From: VXPQ01 sp965232485
GTDB lineage: Bacteria; Bacteroidota; Rhodothermia; Rhodothermales; VXPQ01
NCBI GenBank assembly: GCA_965232485.1
Contig: OZ246975.1
Location: forward strand, 1,860,001-1,924,000
Reading direction: 5' to 3'
DNA: 64,000 nucleotides
Shown here: one piece after another, positions 17,834 through 26,755 of the stretch
How the letters are laid out: each line of letters opens with the position of its first letter
How positions within the stretch are numbered: the stretch's first letter is position 1
The notes under the pieces: model-generated
The model's database searches: none
Told to the model about the DNA's origin: nothing
Seen by the model: only the letters and a program-made list of their open reading frames with translations
Translations under genes and position numbers: made by a program

Positions 17834-20317
17834 CTACCGCCATATCTTGCGAGAAAGCCTGAGCACGTAGAAGCGCTCGCCTGCACCTCCTTTCCCGAAA
17901 GGTATCGCGAACAAATCCCATGTGTTGTTCCAGGAGTATCCCTGCAAATCGCGATCTTGCATTACGCCTAAATGAAGAATCGATCCCGGCTTGTACTCCC
18001 ATCGAATCCCGGCAAAAAGGTTCGCCTGACTGCCCCGTAGGATCCGGCCTGCCACTACCTCCTCGCCTGTCTCGCGGGAGTATCCGATCATATGCACGCC
18101 CATTCCAAGTTCGACGTCCAACGATCTCAAGAGCCCTGCGGCAAGGCGTACGCGTCCATACGCCTCCCTGAATTCTTCTTGTATGCCTTCCCCGACACGG
18201 CCTGGTCCATACAGGAGGCTGTAGGGAACATAAGGCGAAGCATACCGCCGCCAGGCAATCGTATAGTCCCAGGCAGGCCATATACGCAGCATATCCGCCC
18301 TCGATGACCGTATGGACAAGGGCAAGTCCGTCGATCTGTCCCTCACGGATTCATAGCGGTTCACGCCCGCCTGAGCTCTTGCGGTAATCCGCGACCACAT
18401 CCGGCCAGTAACCTGCGCGGAGGTCCCCCAATTCTGAAGCCCCCCTTCCACCAGATCCAGCCATATGTGGGGCCTTATCACCCAATTACGCCGCATATCG
18501 GAAGAAATTCCGAAATCCCCTCCAAAACGCCTGGCGCCCGATGGACTGACGCCGCCGACAACGGACAAGACCGCCTCGTTATAGCTGCGCGTCAACAAGG
18601 CGGCATAGCCTTCAAGCCTTGTCGCCTGCAAATCCATGTCCGTGTATGCGAATTCGTTTGTCCATTGCATGGAAATGCGCCCTTGATGCGTCAGGCGCCC
18701 CGGGGCCAACGTATGATGAACCCCTGCGGAAAACAGCATACGGTCGGTCCGGCCTGTCATTCCGCCCGGACCTGTCCGAAATCCCGGGTCTATGGCCACG
18801 GTCCGGCCATACCAGTTCCAGCGACGGCCTATCTGTTCGAAATCCAGCCGAGCGGCGAAGCCCCGCAAGGAGCGCAACACATCGTGGGATGGGCGCGGAA
18901 GTCCAGGAGGTGCATCTATGATGGTCAGAATCGTTTCGCGGGAACGCAAAACCCGTTCGCGGGAAAGCAGAACCTGCCCCGCTACGCGCCGGGTATTATC
19001 GCCAAAGCGAAAATCCCAATCCACAGACGACACCCCTGCTACCCTGTCGATTTGCCGCTCCGTCCATGTCGTGTCGCTCATCCTTGTATAAACCGCAGTC
19101 GTGGCCGCAGGACCAAGCGCGCCCGTAAACCCTATCTTCGATAAGGTCCCCGCATCCTGCACTACGCGAGCGGCGTAACCCTGGTCTATCGCCTCTTCCG
19201 ATCTGAGCGCCGCCATGCCTGTAGCGCCCACCGCGAGGCCAAAGGGCGCACGCCCATGCAAAGCTGCCGCGCCGAGCATAAGCGGGGCATCCTCGGTGGT
19301 CTGCAACATCCTGCCAGCAATATGAGGCGAGCCGATCAAGCGGCGGGCCGCTGGAAACAGTCTCGGATAGACAAAGCCTTCCACCTCGCGCAACCGCAAT
19401 ATCCAGTCGGCGTACCCTGCAAAATCCTCCGGCGTAAAATCCGGCAGCAGCGCACCGTCCAGCACCAGGCTGGGCCGCAAAGCCAATGCCCACTCTACCC
19501 CCGGAACCGGAAAAGCAGGTATCTCATTCGATTCCCCCTCTAACCTGAACGTGTTCAAGCGAGGCGTTATCGAACGGTGAACCCCGGGAGATATTTCCGC
19601 CTCGAACCGCAACCGCCCAAAGTGGGCTACGGAGCCGTGGCTGCGATCCCGGCTGCGCACCAGGGACCATTCGCTCAGCTCCCCTTGGCGAGCAGCCCAG
19701 CGCCGAAAATTAATCCCCACCTCCCCCCGACCGGGACGGGCGATTTCCAGGGCAGAAAGCGGAATCGCCAGCTCCACCGTCCACCCGCTGCTGTCTATGC
19801 GCGCCGTTCCCGACCACTCCACGTCCCAGGACGGATCGAAACCAAGCGCCTCCGATGCAAAAAAAACCGGCCTGCCCGAACCGTCCGGCAGCATCGCGTC
19901 CACCCCCATCCCTTCTACGCGCACGCCTGCCGCATTGATCGCAAAGTTGAACGAGGTCTTGCGATCGTCGTAGGTATCCAAAGACGCTACGAACCAGTCT
20001 CCCGGACTAAATTCGTCCCGGCGGCCGAGCGTGCGGCGAATGCGTTCCGGTTCCGGGTCCGCCAGCTTCGCGCCGATAAACAGCGTACGCGCATCGTGCA
20101 GCAGGTATACCCGCGTATCCAGCGTGGCGGGAGCGCCTTCGTCCGGGGCGTACTGCAGAAAATCGCCCGCAGGCGCGGCGCCCTCCCAAACCGGTTCGTC
20201 CAGCACGCCGTCCACGAGGATGCGCGTCTCGGTATGCGCCGCCTGCGCGACACAGTCCGGTTCGCAACCGGGCGGCGCCTGCAAAAAAACAGCGGCGAGC
20301 ATGGATAAAGCAAGCAT
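17834..20317 (-). CDS. DUF5916 family protein with CBM9-like N-domain
   Basis: About 827 residues from the ATG at 20317. The open frame extends further upstream, but that extension is the overlap with the 3' end of the next TonB gene. A signal peptide (MLALSMLAAVFLQAPPG) is followed by a carbohydrate-binding-family-9-like domain (about residues 25-200: ILVDGVLDEPVWEGA, DDRKTSFNFAINAAG) and a long DUF5916 region that looks like an outer-membrane barrel ending in an aromatic residue pair (IWR). In Bacteroidota such proteins are surface or outer-membrane proteins of unknown substrate. It follows a TonB receptor gene by 41 bases, probably one operon. The 5' end of this gene has been copied to 22785-22861. 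Confidence 0.82.
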   Translation of the reverse strand: MLALSMLAAVFLQAPPGCEPDCVAQAAHTETRILVDGVLDEPVWEGAAPAGDFLQYAPDEGAPATLDTRVYLLHDARTLFIGAKLADPEPERIRRTLGRRDEFSPGDWFVASLDTYDDRKTSFNFAINAAGVRVEGMGVDAMLPDGSGRPVFFASEALGFDPSWDVEWSGTARIDSSGWTVELAIPLSALEIARPGRGEVGINFRRWAARQGELSEWSLVRSRDRSHGSVAHFGRLRFEAEISPGVHRSITPRLNTFRLEGESNEIPAFPVPGVEWALALRPSLVLDGALLPDFTPEDFAGYADWILRLREVEGFVYPRLFPAARRLIGSPHIAGRMLQTTEDAPLMLGAAALHGRAPFGLAVGATGMAALRSEEAIDQGYAARVVQDAGTLSKIGFTGALGPAATTAVYTRMSDTTWTERQIDRVAGVSSVDWDFRFGDNTRRVAGQVLLSRERVLRSRETILTIIDAPPGLPRPSHDVLRSLRGFAARLDFEQIGRRWNWYGRTVAIDPGFRTGPGGMTGRTDRMLFSAGVHHTLAPGRLTHQGRISMQWTNEFAYTDMDLQATRLEGYAALLTRSYNEAVLSVVGGVSPSGARRFGGDFGISSDMRRNWVIRPHIWLDLVEGGLQNWGTSAQVTGRMWSRITARAQAGVNRYESVRDRSTDLPLSIRSSRADMLRIWPAWDYTIAWRRYASPYVPYSLLYGPGRVGEGIQEEFREAYGRVRLAAGLLRSLDVELGMGVHMIGYSRETGEEVVAGRILRGSQANLFAGIRWEYKPGSILHLGVMQDRDLQGYSWNNTWDLFAIPFGKGGAGERFYVLRLSRKIWR

Positions 20318-20358
20318 CTGGCAATGCGAAAGGGTGAAATGAGAAAGGCTCCGCCTAT

Positions 20359-22872
20359 TCAGAATTTCCGTTGGTAGGATATAGCCGGAATGAGCTGCAA
20401 AACGCTCAGTTTCTTCCATCGGGTCACCCCGTCGAAATTCGTATCGGGATATATCAACATCGGGTTCTTTCGGTTGTAGGCGTTGTATACCCCAAGCGTA
20501 AACGTGCGCTCGCCCCAACGAACCTGTTTGATAAAATGCACGCTCAGATCGAGGCGATGATGCGCAGGCGCGCGGGACGCATTCACCGGACCGTAATCCA
20601 GAAACGTCTCGTCCGGGCGATTATGCAGAACAGAATACATAGAAGAACTCCGGTGCTGTCCGGTTGCAGTCCATACGGGATAGCCGCTCCCGTATACCCA
20701 GGATCCGGACAGGGAAGTGTGGTCCGTCAAACGGTATTGCAAAACCAGCGAAACATCGTGGCGACGGTCGTACCCGTCCGGAAAAGCATCGCCTCCATTC
20801 AACCCCGCAAACGTACGTTGCGTACGCGCCCAGGCGTAACTGAACCACCCGCTCAACCTGCGTTGACGCCGTTCCGCAAAAAACTCGGCGCCGTAACTCC
20901 TGCCAGAACCATGCTCGATCAGGGACGGCCATCCCGCTTGCAGCGCCTGATAAGGATACGCTCCCGTCTTATAGTCGATCTGGCTCGTCATGACCTTGTA
21001 GTACCCCTCTATGGACAACTCCAGCCCATACTCCGACAAACTCCGCGCAAGGCCTGCGGCGATCTGCGAACTGCGCTGCGGCCGGATTCCCTGCATGGAG
21101 GGAATCCACAAGTCTTGCGGCAGCGAAGCGCCTGTACCTGTAAGCAAATGCATATACTGCTGCGTGTACGCATAGGACAGCTTGCCGGCATAGCCGCTCC
21201 CCAATGGAATGTTGACCGCCAAACGCGGCTCGACCGAACGGGCGAACGAACCTCGACTGTCTGACCTGGACAGGCGAAGCCCTGCATTCGCGCGCACCCC
21301 CAAAGGTCCCTGCCATTCGTCTTCCACATACAGCGCTGCGTCCCGGGACAACATTCGATTCGATTGCCCCTGTAGTTGGTTCAAGTCCTCCTCGCCCGAA
21401 ACGGTCAGCGTCGCGCGAGCGCTCCCCGGCGTAAAACGATGCGCCACATACTCCGCTCCAAACCGGAGATAATGCCGCAGGCCGGCGGTATACTCCATAT
21501 CCAGACGAGTCGTGAAATCCAGCACCGACGAAGCCCACACCTGCCGATACGTATCGAGTTCACCTTCCTTGTCCCCATCGCGCAAACCAACCTGCGCGCG
21601 CACGCGATACTGCGTAACGCCTGCAAGAACGCTTGCGAACCAGCGATCGCTCATCAGGCGATTCCAACGGAGCGAAGCAAGCCGGTTACGCCAGGCAAGC
21701 TCGAAATCGAAATCGTCTACGATCAGGCGCGGCCCTCTGTAGCGCTCGCTGTATGTGAACGCGTCCCGCCCCAGATACCCGCTCGCATACAGCCGGTCGC
21801 GATCCGAAAGCAGGTAGTTGGCCTTGAAGTTCAGGTCATGGAAATGTCCGCCATACCGCTTGCCCGAATCCCATATTTTCTGCGGCCACCATGCGAGCAG
21901 GTCCAGAAACGTACGACGCCCGGAAACAATGAACGAAGCGCGATCCCGTACAATGGGCCCTTCCACCAGGAACCGGGAAGTCAACAACCCCAAAGCGCCC
22001 TCCCCGGCGAAACGTTTCATATTCCCCTCCTTCATCGTAAAGTTCACGACCGAGGAAAGCCGCCCTCCGTAACGGGCCGGAAAACCGCCCTTGATCAACT
22101 CCACCTGCTTCATCGCAGACGTGTTGAACACGCTGAAAAGACCTAAAACATGGGTGGGATTATACAAAGGCAACCCGTCCAGCAGAATAAGATTCTGTCC
22201 TGCGCGTCCCCCGCGCACGTACAGACCGCTAAAGCCTTCCCGCCCGGCTTGCACGCCCGGAAGCAATTGCAGCGTCTTGAGCAGGTCCGGCTCGCCAAGA
22301 AGCACGGGAAGCGTTTCCACTTCCTTGATCGCCAGACGGTGGCGGCTCATCTGCACCTCGCTGGCCGCCGGCGCTTCTTCCGCACTGACCACCACCTCTT
22401 CCATCTGCAACACGCGAGGTTCAAGTCGGATCACAAGCGACGTATCTGCGGCGATCGGGAAATCCAGGCGCTGCGACAGGTAGGAAACATGCGTTACGGA
22501 CGCCCGCAACGGGCCGGGGGCCACCGCAAGGCTGTAGAAGCCGAATGCGTTGGACGTGGCGCCAACCTTCTCCTGCACCAGATAAATATGCGCTCCGGGG
22601 ATCCGCTCACCGCTGGACGTATCTTCCACGTAGCCGCTGACAATGACGCTCTGGGCCAAAGCGTTACGACCGCAAGCAAGCAGCGCGGCAACAAGGACGA
22701 ATAGAGCAAGCAGCCTACGGATGGAACGGATTGCGAGGGGAATTATATCTGATTTGGGCGGCGCCAAAGGCCATTCCGAGAAGCGGTATGCGTCGTCTGC
22801 ACGACACAGTCCGGTTCGCAACCGGGCAGTCGCTTGCAAAAAAACAGCGGCGAGCATAGAGAAAACAATCAT
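20359..22872 (-). CDS. TonB-dependent receptor with carboxypeptidase-regulatory-like domain
   Basis: Outer-membrane receptor of about 837 residues. After a hydrophobic export segment (IRRLLALFVLVAALLACG), a CarboxypepD-regulatory-like domain (VSGYVEDTSSGERIPGAHI) leads into the plug (LPGVQAGREGFSGLYVRGG, DGLPLYNPTHVLGLFSVFN) and the barrel, ending SYQRKF. The family is paired with DUF4249 lipoproteins, and a damaged one lies upstream (22955-23978). The start is odd: the only ATG/GTG/TTG codons before the export segment lie in a stretch duplicated from the 5' end of the DUF5916 gene (22785-22861), shifted in frame. So the natural start appears lost and the gene now uses a borrowed one (ATG 22872 or 22857), giving two hydrophobic segments. 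Confidence 0.85.
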   Translation of the reverse strand: MIVFSMLAAVFLQATARLRTGLCRADDAYRFSEWPLAPPKSDIIPLAIRSIRRLLALFVLVAALLACGRNALAQSVIVSGYVEDTSSGERIPGAHIYLVQEKVGATSNAFGFYSLAVAPGPLRASVTHVSYLSQRLDFPIAADTSLVIRLEPRVLQMEEVVVSAEEAPAASEVQMSRHRLAIKEVETLPVLLGEPDLLKTLQLLPGVQAGREGFSGLYVRGGRAGQNLILLDGLPLYNPTHVLGLFSVFNTSAMKQVELIKGGFPARYGGRLSSVVNFTMKEGNMKRFAGEGALGLLTSRFLVEGPIVRDRASFIVSGRRTFLDLLAWWPQKIWDSGKRYGGHFHDLNFKANYLLSDRDRLYASGYLGRDAFTYSERYRGPRLIVDDFDFELAWRNRLASLRWNRLMSDRWFASVLAGVTQYRVRAQVGLRDGDKEGELDTYRQVWASSVLDFTTRLDMEYTAGLRHYLRFGAEYVAHRFTPGSARATLTVSGEEDLNQLQGQSNRMLSRDAALYVEDEWQGPLGVRANAGLRLSRSDSRGSFARSVEPRLAVNIPLGSGYAGKLSYAYTQQYMHLLTGTGASLPQDLWIPSMQGIRPQRSSQIAAGLARSLSEYGLELSIEGYYKVMTSQIDYKTGAYPYQALQAGWPSLIEHGSGRSYGAEFFAERRQRRLSGWFSYAWARTQRTFAGLNGGDAFPDGYDRRHDVSLVLQYRLTDHTSLSGSWVYGSGYPVWTATGQHRSSSMYSVLHNRPDETFLDYGPVNASRAPAHHRLDLSVHFIKQVRWGERTFTLGVYNAYNRKNPMLIYPDTNFDGVTRWKKLSVLQLIPAISYQRKF
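22785..22861 (-). repeat. Duplicated copy of the DUF5916 gene 5' end
   Basis: Bases 22785-22861 match 20231-20306 nearly base for base (for example GACACAGTCCGGTTCGCAAC and GCAAAAAAACAGCGGCGAGC in both), with a few substitutions and a one-base length difference. That indel shifts the frame: the copy starts as the DUF5916 signal peptide (SMLAAVFLQA) and then reads ARLRTGLCRADDAYRF, which is the out-of-frame translation of the original. Confidence 0.85.
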
Positions 22873-22954
22873 TGGATAACGCGAATGGGGAATGGGCTGT
22901 TTCACGGGATGCGATGCGCGAGCACGCATCCCACGCGCATGACCGGGGCGGCGC

Positions 22955-23978
22955 CTACCCGGTTTCCTCTGTCTCTTCCCCGCAAGGTTGCATGTGCGAA
23001 GGGCCAACCTTCAGATCTTCCTCGCTCCAGGCATTCCCTTCGGCGTCGACGAACAACGTAACCCCGGACCACCCGCCAAAGACCCCGAGACCGTCTTCCA
23101 CATTGGAATGCAAGGCGACCGGACGATCCGAAAACAGGCCATCACTCAGGTAGTATCGTTCGATGGATTCCTCGTGTCGCCACAACGCGTCGCTCCAACT
23201 CTGCACGAGAATGCGGAAGTGCGGCGCCAGCATCGTAGGGTTCTCGGAAGTAGCCTCAAGGGCTATTTCCAGCGTCTCACCTTCAAAAAGATCGTCCGCA
23301 AAGTACGCATTGGAATAAAACGGCTCTGACGCCACAAAAGGCTCTGAAGGGTCCTCTACCCGGAAAATGTAGTCACGCAAAGACGGGAAGTCACTTGTGA
23401 ACAACACAACGCCTCTATACCAGGTACCCGAATCCGGATCGTCGCTTGTGGTCAAACGCCCCCTGTCATTGGTGCAAACCAGATCCAACATATCCACGCT
23501 AACGCTGTATCGATGCGGTCCTGGGGCGTCATGAAGGTTGAGCCGGATCGCGTACACGCCCGCCTTAAATTTCGCGGGCGCCGCCACCTCCTCAAAATCG
23601 ACCAGGGCCGCATCCACCGATGGAACGATGGACGAAGCCCGTACGGACGCCAGGCCGGGCGCATCGACCGTGAGCGTATACCGTGACCGGACGGCTGCCG
23701 ACCATGGAACGGAAATCGCCTTCGCCGACATGGACGAGCTCCTCTCGAAAACCGTCTTCCCCCTCCACGACAACCATGGCTTCCGCGACCGCATAATCCT
23801 CCGGGGATACACTGTCTGCGTAAGGCACGCTTTGCTGCAACCTTACCGACCAGACGCTATCCGGAGAAAACCTCGAATCCACAACCAGCCTGGACTCGTA
23901 GCCTCCGGGTATTTCCAGTTCTATAGGGGTCGTGCACCCTGCCATCCCCAACAACATCCATACGGTTAGCTGGCGCAT
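22955..23978 (-). pseudogene. DUF4249 lipoprotein, frameshifted
   Basis: The N-terminal part runs from ATG 23978 with a lipoprotein signal (MRQLTVWMLLGMAGC) and DUF4249-like strands (SRLVVDSRFSPDSVWSVRLQQS). Near 23680-23700 the homology leaves this frame after GEGDFRSMVGSRP. It resumes in another frame with RYTLTVDAPGLASVRASS and continues to 22955 (LVQSWSDALWRHEESIERYY). Together the two frames give one DUF4249 protein of roughly 340 residues, normal for the family. A single-base indel, or a sequencing error, would explain it. DUF4249 proteins accompany TonB receptors such as the one just downstream, as surface-exposed partners of unknown function. Confidence 0.78.
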
Positions 23979-23982
23979 AGGT

Positions 23983-24064
23983 CAGAATTTTCGTTGACAG
24001 GATATAGCCGGAATGAGCTGCAAAACGCTCAGTTTCTTTCATCGGGTCACCCCGTCGAAATTCG
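23983..24064 (-). pseudogene. Remnant of a TonB receptor 3' end (duplicate)
   Basis: These bases match 20359-20441, the last codons of the downstream TonB gene, with about four mismatches. Translated on the minus strand they give NFDGVTR, a stop where the intact gene has Trp (TGA for TGG), then KKLSVLQLIPAIS-CQRKF and the terminal stop. It is the debris of a duplicated receptor gene between the flavodoxin-like gene and the DUF4249 gene. Confidence 0.85.
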
Positions 24065-24074
24065 ACAGCGGCCC

Positions 24075-24830
24075 CTACCTGTGCTCCGGATTCGCATGAT
24101 CGAACCGGCACCCGGCGTCCCAGGCGGCGCGCTGATTCCCGTGCGCCGGAACGCCGCCGGCGTCCTTGAGCATCCGGGCGAAATGCATCAGATTCCACGT
24201 CATGAACGTGGCGTTGCGCTGCGTGAATTCGTTTTCCGGCCCGCTGGACCCCTCGTCAAGGTAGGACGGCCCCGGCCCCGCCTCGCCAATCCACCCGGCG
24301 TCGGCCTGCGGAGGAATCGTATAGCCCACATGCTGCAAGGCGTACAAAATGCTCATGGAGCAATGCTTCGCGCCATCCTCGTTGCCCGTAATAAGGCAGC
24401 CCCCCGTCTTGCCATAGTAGGCGTACTGGCCCGCCTCGTTAAGCAGCGCCGAGCAGGAATAGAGCCGTTCGACGACCTGCGTGCATACAGATGATTTCTC
24501 GCCCAGCCAGATGGGCGACCCGATCACGAGGATATCCGCTGCGCGCACCTTCTCGTACAACAGGGGCCAGTCGTCCCGGTCCGCTCCGCGCTCGGTCATG
24601 TCGGGATAGACCCCGAATGCAAGGTGATAATCCGCCGGGCGCAGCGACTCCGCCGCGACCCCGTTCTTCTCCATGATGGCGATGGATACGTCCATCAATC
24701 CCTGCGTGTGGGAGCGTTCGGGGGAGGGCTTCAACGTGCAATTCAGAAAGAGGGCGCGAAGGTCCGAAAAATCCTTGTCGTACGAGGCGCAAAGGACTTC
24801 TTGCCTGGGGGATAATGTCTGATCGGGCAT
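24075..24830 (-). CDS. Flavodoxin-like NADPH-dependent FMN reductase family protein
   Basis: A 251-residue cytoplasmic protein with a flavodoxin-like fold. It has an N-terminal beta strand and phosphate-binding region (FLNCTLKPSPERSHTQGL), a central VRAADILVIGSPIWLGEKSS segment that forms the FMN-binding loop in the family, and GGCLITGNEDGAKHCSMSI. Family members reduce quinones or other small molecules, and the substrate is unknown. The end of the gene abuts the TonB remnant, and the extreme C-terminus may have been altered by that rearrangement. It is divergent from ilvD. Confidence 0.8.
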   Translation of the reverse strand: MPDQTLSPRQEVLCASYDKDFSDLRALFLNCTLKPSPERSHTQGLMDVSIAIMEKNGVAAESLRPADYHLAFGVYPDMTERGADRDDWPLLYEKVRAADILVIGSPIWLGEKSSVCTQVVERLYSCSALLNEAGQYAYYGKTGGCLITGNEDGAKHCSMSILYALQHVGYTIPPQADAGWIGEAGPGPSYLDEGSSGPENEFTQRNATFMTWNLMHFARMLKDAGGVPAHGNQRAAWDAGCRFDHANPEHR

Positions 24831-25051
24831 GGCGATGCGGGAAAAGTGGGCGGATCCGTTCCTTTCGTCAACCGTTTACCGGAACGCTGCGTTCCAGAAC
24901 GCCCGGAAAGCATCCGGACGATGCGGCTTCGCACCCGGGCAACGAGGCGCGTCCGGCGCCCGGAACCGAAATCAAGCCACGCTTCGTTGTTGCCCGCGCC
25001 CGACAACAGCCCGTTCAGCGCCCCGTTTCTGTAAAAACCTGCGCCTCAACC

Positions 25052-26755
25052 ATGCCCGACCAGCCATCCCGCGAAACGAACAGATACAGCCGCCAGATCA
25101 CGCAACCTCTTGCGCGAGGCATTTCCCAGGCCATGCTGTACGCCACCGGACTCACGGAGGAGGACATGAACAAGCCGCAGGTCGGCGTCGTGTCCAACTG
25201 GTGGGAGGGCAATCCCTGCAACATGCACCTTGACCAACTGGCCGCGCAAGTGCGCGAGGCGGTCGTCGCGTCCGGCCTGGTGGGTCTGCGATTCAACACC
25301 ATCGGGGTCTCCGACGGCGTCAGCATGGGCACCGAGGGCATGAGTTACTCGCTCCAGTCCCGCGACCTTATCGCCGATTCGATCGAGACGGTGGTGCGGG
25401 CGCAGTGGTACGACGCAGTGGTGGCCATTCCGGGTTGCGACAAGAATATGCCCGGCTGCATCATGGCGCTGGCCCGCCTCAACCGGCCGGGCGTCGTGGT
25501 CTACGGCGGCACGATCCTTCCCGGGCGCACGTTTCTTCGGGGCGAGGAGCAAAAGCGGGACATTATCTCCGCAGCGCAGTCCTACGGAGAATACCTTGCG
25601 GGGACCATTACGGACGAGGAACGCAAAATCATCGTACGGCGCTCGTGTCCCGGCGCAGGCGCCTGCGGAGGCATGTACACGGCGAACACGATGGGCTGCG
25701 CCATCGAGGCGCTGGGCATGTCGCTCCCCTATTCTTCCTCCACGCCCGCCGTGTACGACCAGAAGATGGACGAATGCCGCCGGGCGGGCGAGGCCGTGGC
25801 CGAACTGCTTCGGCTGGACCTCAAGCCCCGCGACATTATGACGCGGCAAGCGTTCGAAAACGCCATGGTCGTCGTGATGGCGCTGGGCGGCTCGACGAAT
25901 GCGGTTTTGCACCTCATTGCAATGGCCCGCGCCGCCGAAATCGACCTGTCCATGGACGATTTTCAGCGGGTCAGCGACCGCGTGCCGTACCTCGCGGACC
26001 TGAAGCCAAGCGGCCAGTACGTGATGGCGGACCTGCACGAGATCGGGGGAACGCCCGCCGTTATGAAATACCTGCTCGAAGCAGGCTACCTTGATGGCTC
26101 CTGCATCACGGCGACCGGCGAAACGCTTGCGGAAAACCTCGAACCCCTGCCGGGACTCGCCGAAGGACAGGACCTCGTGCATTCCCTCGAAAATCCCCTG
26201 AAGAAAACGGGGCACCTGACGATTCTCTACGGAAATCTCGCCCCGCAAGGCGCCGTCGCCAAGATCACGGGCAAGGAAGGCACGTATTTCAAGGGCCCGG
26301 CCCGGGTGTTCGACGCCGAGGAGGACATGCTGGACGGGTTGAAGGCGGGCCGGATCCAGAAGGGCGACATCGTCATCATCCGGTACGAAGGGCCGAAAGG
26401 CGGTCCCGGCATGCCGGAAATGCTCACCCCCACATCCGCCATCATGGGCGCGGGCCTCGGCAAGGACGTGGCGCTGATGACCGACGGGCGCTTCAGCGGA
26501 GGATCGCACGGGTTCATCATCGGGCATGTATGTCCGGAAGCCCAGGAAGGCGGCCCCATCGCGTTCGTGCAAGACGGCGACATCGTGACGATCGACGCCG
26601 AAAACCGCGCGATAGACATGGAGGTCGCTGAGGAGGAACTGGCCCGCCGCAAAGCGAACTGGTCCGCGCCGGCCTTCAAGGTCACGCGGGGCACGCTCTA
26701 CAAATACATCAAGTGCGTCCGGCCCGCCAGCCTCGGCTGCGTGACGGACGAGTAA
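25052..26755 (+). CDS. ilvD: Dihydroxy-acid dehydratase
   Basis: Catalyses dehydration of 2,3-dihydroxy-3-methyl acids in isoleucine, valine and pantothenate synthesis. The 567-residue protein matches the family in length from the ATG at 25052; earlier in-frame starts add unrelated sequence. Fe-S cluster and magnesium-binding motifs are present: NPCNMHL (near residue 56), GCDKNMPGC (near 129) and GACGGMYTANTMG (near 205). The C-terminal segment contains ALMTDGRFSGGSHGFIIGH. It stands alone, without other ilv genes, and ends exactly where a convergent hydrolase gene ends. Confidence 0.97.
   Translation: MPDQPSRETNRYSRQITQPLARGISQAMLYATGLTEEDMNKPQVGVVSNWWEGNPCNMHLDQLAAQVREAVVASGLVGLRFNTIGVSDGVSMGTEGMSYSLQSRDLIADSIETVVRAQWYDAVVAIPGCDKNMPGCIMALARLNRPGVVVYGGTILPGRTFLRGEEQKRDIISAAQSYGEYLAGTITDEERKIIVRRSCPGAGACGGMYTANTMGCAIEALGMSLPYSSSTPAVYDQKMDECRRAGEAVAELLRLDLKPRDIMTRQAFENAMVVVMALGGSTNAVLHLIAMARAAEIDLSMDDFQRVSDRVPYLADLKPSGQYVMADLHEIGGTPAVMKYLLEAGYLDGSCITATGETLAENLEPLPGLAEGQDLVHSLENPLKKTGHLTILYGNLAPQGAVAKITGKEGTYFKGPARVFDAEEDMLDGLKAGRIQKGDIVIIRYEGPKGGPGMPEMLTPTSAIMGAGLGKDVALMTDGRFSGGSHGFIIGHVCPEAQEGGPIAFVQDGDIVTIDAENRAIDMEVAEEELARRKANWSAPAFKVTRGTLYKYIKCVRPASLGCVTDE

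Noticed and set aside
22873..23007. N-terminal extension of the TonB receptor up to 23007
   Set aside because: It would overlap the end of the DUF4249 gene and reads as basic non-export sequence; a start at 22872 or 22857 fits better.
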